This document shows, in pieces, positions 61,168 through 64,000 of a stretch of DNA of 64,000 nt. Within the stretch, counting starts at the first letter, position 1; every line of letters begins with the position of its first letter. The DNA comes from Mariannaea sp. PMI_226. Lineage: Eukaryota > Ascomycota > Sordariomycetes > Hypocreales > Nectriaceae. Made by a program: the position numbers and the translations under genes. Under the pieces are notes generated by a model. It did not search any database. It had not been told where the DNA came from and worked only from the letters and a program-made list of their open reading frames with translations. Location: contig JANFOG010000011.1 of NCBI GenBank assembly GCA_024336345.1, forward strand, positions 186,001 to 250,000, written 5' to 3'.

Positions 61168-62443
61168 GACGGCTAGAAAGCGTCTTGGGTTGTATTAGAG
61201 CAGACCAGTGCGAGTAGGGAGAAAGGATCGAAAGAGTTCGAAAATGGAAAGGGGGGGCTAGAAATAAAAAAGAAGAAAAACCGACGATAAGAAAAGAAGG
61301 AAAATTGAAGTTGGTCGTTGCGTAGGTAAGGGTAGGGATCGTGTATTGGGGACAGGAAACGGAGCCGAGCCTTGTAACGTTTTCGGAAGAGGCTTAGGTG
61401 TTCCCTTGTGAGAGGCGCCCCCTTCTGAGTGGCCACAACTTTTTTTTTAGGGGGAGGGAAGACGGGCAAGGCGAAAGGGTCGCCAGCTGGGGGGGGGGAT
61501 ACCTAAGGTAGTGTACCTTACAGTGCGCGTGTCTGGTATGTGCAAGGTACCTACGTACTTAATTAGGGGTCACTGGTGCTCAAAGGCGTTCTCTCAGAAC
61601 TTCAGTCTACTTCCTCCACACGTAGGTATCTATTGCCCAACGGCCCGTTCACCAGCCACTTGGGCGAGATTATACCAAAATATTATTATTACATCAAGTT
61701 ATTTTTTAATTGACGGTGAAATATATTTGTCTCTCTATTTAACAGTGTTTTACTTCATTGGACTAAGCCAATGGGGGAGAATATTCGAGACTTTGACCTG
61801 CCTGCAGTACAAGTCGGTGAAAGGAGCAGCTTCGACACATAGACTAGATATTTCCCTGCCGAACTTTAAGTGTATTGGGAGGCGAAGATAGTACATGCAG
61901 AGTAGGCAGTTCCAATCAAACACAAGGAGCTGGATCAGGTTCCCAGCACAGATGCACCACAACCTACCATGCACAATGGGAACATCATCTTAGTGCTACT
62001 TTGTTTCCATAACGCCGTGCCATCAGGGCGCATGAAGATACATTACAAGGAGATCACCAGCTGACACTCACGCTCATCGGGGGGGTTCTTTTCAGCCAAA
62101 GGCTTCCATATATTGCCAATGTCTTTTGCTTTGCTCGAATTATATGCCAGGACATCCCCGGCAGTGGAAGACGAGTCTTGTGCACGAAGATTGTACGAAG
62201 ATTGTACCCAAATACTACATGTAGTCAATGCACCCCACATCACACTGCGAGCAGAGCTGCCAACATCCCAGCTCAAATCAAGCAAGACTAAGGTACTTAA
62301 ATATCTTCCCCATCCTCTTTTCCATCGATAACTGACTTATCCATCGCCCCATCATATCTGGAAAGTCCTTCTGCTTAGCAGACCACGTAAACCCGGGGCT
62401 TTGCGCCGTTGAAACATGCACGTTTCGAGGTTACACGTTGCCT
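61168..62443. other. BET1 promoter and CHZ1 3' flank, no gene
   Basis: About 1.3 kb. T/A tracts near 61265 and 61440, a G9 run near 61490, an AGGTACCT octamer at 61545-61552 and an A/T-rich block around 61670-61750. Short frames only; none supported. Confidence 0.6.
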
Positions 62444-62908
62444 TTAGTCAGACATCTTGACATCCTCATCAGGGGGCTGGAAGTCCTCATCTTCATCCTC
62501 ATCATAATCGTCGGCAGGGTTCTCCTCGGCAGCCTTGGCAAAGTCAATCGTAGCACCACGGGTGCGACGACCGCCCTCAACGATGTTGTTCAGGTCAATC
62601 TCCTCCATGCCGTCCTCATCTATGCACCAGCTGTTAGTCAGAACTTGTGGCGAATTTCAAAGCTACAGGGTGGCTCATACCAGCCTCAACGACCTTCGTT
62701 TCACTGGTTAGCAACTGAGATAGTTTCAAGATCACGAGAGGAGTAGAAAACTCACCTCCTCCTCCTCTTCTTCCTCGTCGGAATCAGAGTCGTTCTCATC
62801 CATGGCCATGTCCTCAGTGTGAGGAACGTCCTCGCTGGCCTTGCCCTTACCCTTGCTGGCAAAGGTCTCGTCAGAGGTATGAGCGTTGGTGACGCCGTTT
62901 TGAGCCAT
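62444..62908 (-). CDS. chz1: Histone H2A.Z-H2B chaperone CHZ1
   Basis: Exons 62908-62756, 62693-62681 and 62619-62444 (minus strand) give 113 residues. Chz1 binds H2A.Z-H2B dimers and delivers them for Swr1-dependent exchange in the nucleus. The CHZ motif is clear: MEEIDLNNIVEGGRRTRG followed by TIDFAKAAEE. An acidic patch (SDSDEEEEEEE) precedes it and another (DEDEDEDFQPPDEDVKMSD) ends the protein, as in this family. Exon 2 is only 13 nt (GTCGTTGAGGCTG, coding VVEA plus one base). Its acceptor is the less common AAG, 12 bp after a GCTAAC branch site, and it restores the frame exactly. Confidence 0.87.
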
Positions 62909-63709
62909 TTTGATTGTTGATAATGGGACGACAAAGGTGAAGAAATGAGTTATGTTCAGGGTTTTGAGCAGAGAGAAAAAAAAGTGAATTGGGAGGTGGT
63001 TGTATGCAAGGGTATGCAAGAAGGGAGAGTGAAAGTTGCAGCTCGAAATGGCGGGTTGAGCTCCAGGTAGCGTGCTCCGGCGCTAGCAAACAAAGGCTTT
63101 TAAGAAGGAGCATGCGAACGAGCCAGCCGGATCTTCTCCCAGCAACCGACCTAGTCCTAAAGTAAACTAGCACTATGTGAGCACTCTCATTTTTATAGAT
63201 TCACGTGGACATGCACGTGATGTTGTCTCACCAAAGAGTGTTGGCAGGACGAGCAAGCCAGCGGACAATGCTATTGTCTTCATGTAATAAGTTGTCCGTT
63301 GCTTGCGACTACATTGTGAAAAGAGATGGTTATTTTCGTGCAAAAATCCTGTCCCATTGGCCGTAGAACAACCCCCAGCGCTTTCGCCAACGCTTGCATC
63401 ACAGTCTAAACACGTCGAGGCAATCTCTCAAAGGTAGTCGGAAACACGTAGCCACAACTACTCCGTGTTCAGGGATTTATTATTACGATTTTCCTACAGA
63501 AATCATTCATTTAAAATGTCTTTCATTATGCGCGATTCCTAAGCTCCAACTAAGATCATCAACTGGGTGGGTGGAGGTTGAAGCGTTCATTGAGGTTTCA
63601 ACACCTCAGGCACGGCTGGGCTACTTCATCCATACTCGCTGGGAGTAGACTCGCATTTGAGGCAGAAAGAATTGTATTATATTAAGAATGCTGACTTCAG
63701 ATTGTGCGT
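62909..63709. other. CHZ1 promoter and 3' flank of the EMC10-like gene
   Basis: About 800 bp. Two CACGTG sites (63202-63207 and 63214-63219) are spaced 12 bp apart, about 300 bp upstream of the CHZ1 start. No gene seen. Confidence 0.55.
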
Positions 63710-64000
63710 CTATTTGTCGCCACCAGCCATTGTCATTACCACCATGATCGCCAGAACCCACCAGTACCTATAATGTCAATTAGTCTCAGCAGTCTCGGAA
63801 CATTATGAGTGCAGAACATAGGGGAGGGCATACTTTTGCAAAAGGGACTTTTCAGGCTCCTCGCCCACCTTCTTTCCCTCGGGTGACAACACCACAGGCT
63901 TGTTCAAAGCTGGTTGCTTCCCCTTCGCTGACGGCAACACCACGACCTTGGGCCCAAAATCCCGAGTCTGGCCAGCATCAATACGTACGCCCTTGTATGC
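63710..64000 (-). CDS. Probable ER membrane complex subunit 10 (EMC10-like), C-terminal part
   Basis: Partial at the right edge: exons >64000-63834 and 63767-63710 (minus strand), 74 residues visible. The intron (63768-63833, 66 bp, donor GTATGC, acceptor TATAG) joins CAA-AA to G-TAC in frame. The visible chain ends in PEKSLLQKYWWVLAIMVVMT followed by MAGGDK: a single membrane segment with a QKYWW lead-in and a short GGDK tail, as I recall for fungal EMC10 proteins. The upstream part has PKVVVLPSAKGKQPALNKPV, a beta-rich luminal region ending in a Lys/Pro linker. EMC inserts tail-anchored and multi-pass proteins into the ER. A different single-pass ER protein is not excluded because most of the gene lies outside the window. 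Confidence 0.5.

Noticed and set aside
1..64000. CRISPR arrays, bacterial operons, insertion sequences, prophage
   Set aside because: No regularly spaced direct repeats or bacterial gene organisation. The spliced eukaryotic genes exclude a bacterial origin.

Overview
The window is nuclear DNA of a filamentous ascomycete, most likely a Sordariomycete of the Hypocreales. The evidence is gene content and gene structure: a plasma-membrane H+-ATPase of the fungal type, a fused NADH glutamate synthase, a VTC polyphosphate polymerase, a DUF3425 bZIP factor, CHZ1 and an FG-bearing NIC96. Introns are mostly 50-130 bp with GTAAGT/GTATGT donors, CTAAC branch sites and YAG acceptors. I cannot name genus or species from the sequence alone. 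I see no intact transposon, CRISPR array, tRNA, rRNA or secondary-metabolite cluster.

Layout, left to right: the 3' end of an Nrd1/Seb1-type RNA-binding termination factor (+, cut by the left edge); a 13.6 kb interval with no convincing gene; the H+-ATPase pma1 (+); a DCAF4-like WD40 gene (+); a bZIP/DUF3425 regulator (-); the nucleoporin NIC96 (-); an FGGY-type ribulokinase-like gene (-); 3.2 kb without a gene; an unrecognised 821-residue gene (-); the polyphosphate polymerase VTC4-like gene (-); 2.9 kb without a gene; the 2110-residue glutamate synthase GLT1 (-); 7.3 kb without a gene; an Apc15/Mnd2-like APC/C subunit (+); the SNARE BET1 (-); the H2A.Z chaperone CHZ1 (-); and the 3' end of a small membrane protein, probably EMC10 (-, cut by the right edge).

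The genes are mostly conserved housekeeping genes and do not form one pathway. Several act in general cell physiology: proton gradient (pma1), nitrogen assimilation (glt1), phosphate storage (vtc4), nuclear transport (nic96), ER/Golgi traffic (bet1, emc10), chromatin (chz1), cell cycle (apc15) and RNA 3' end formation (nrd1). Exon structures below were built by hand from splice signals and reading-frame continuity. Each complete model gives a whole number of codons.

No previously undescribed multi-gene system is visible. The observations most worth a second look are a composite GATA-factor plus Gcn4/CPC-1 site cluster upstream of glt1, two places where retaining a frame-compatible intron would alter a membrane-protein C-terminus (pma1 and vtc4), 13-nt micro-exons in two genes, an FG-repeat N-terminus on NIC96, and the very long gene-free intervals upstream of pma1 and glt1.
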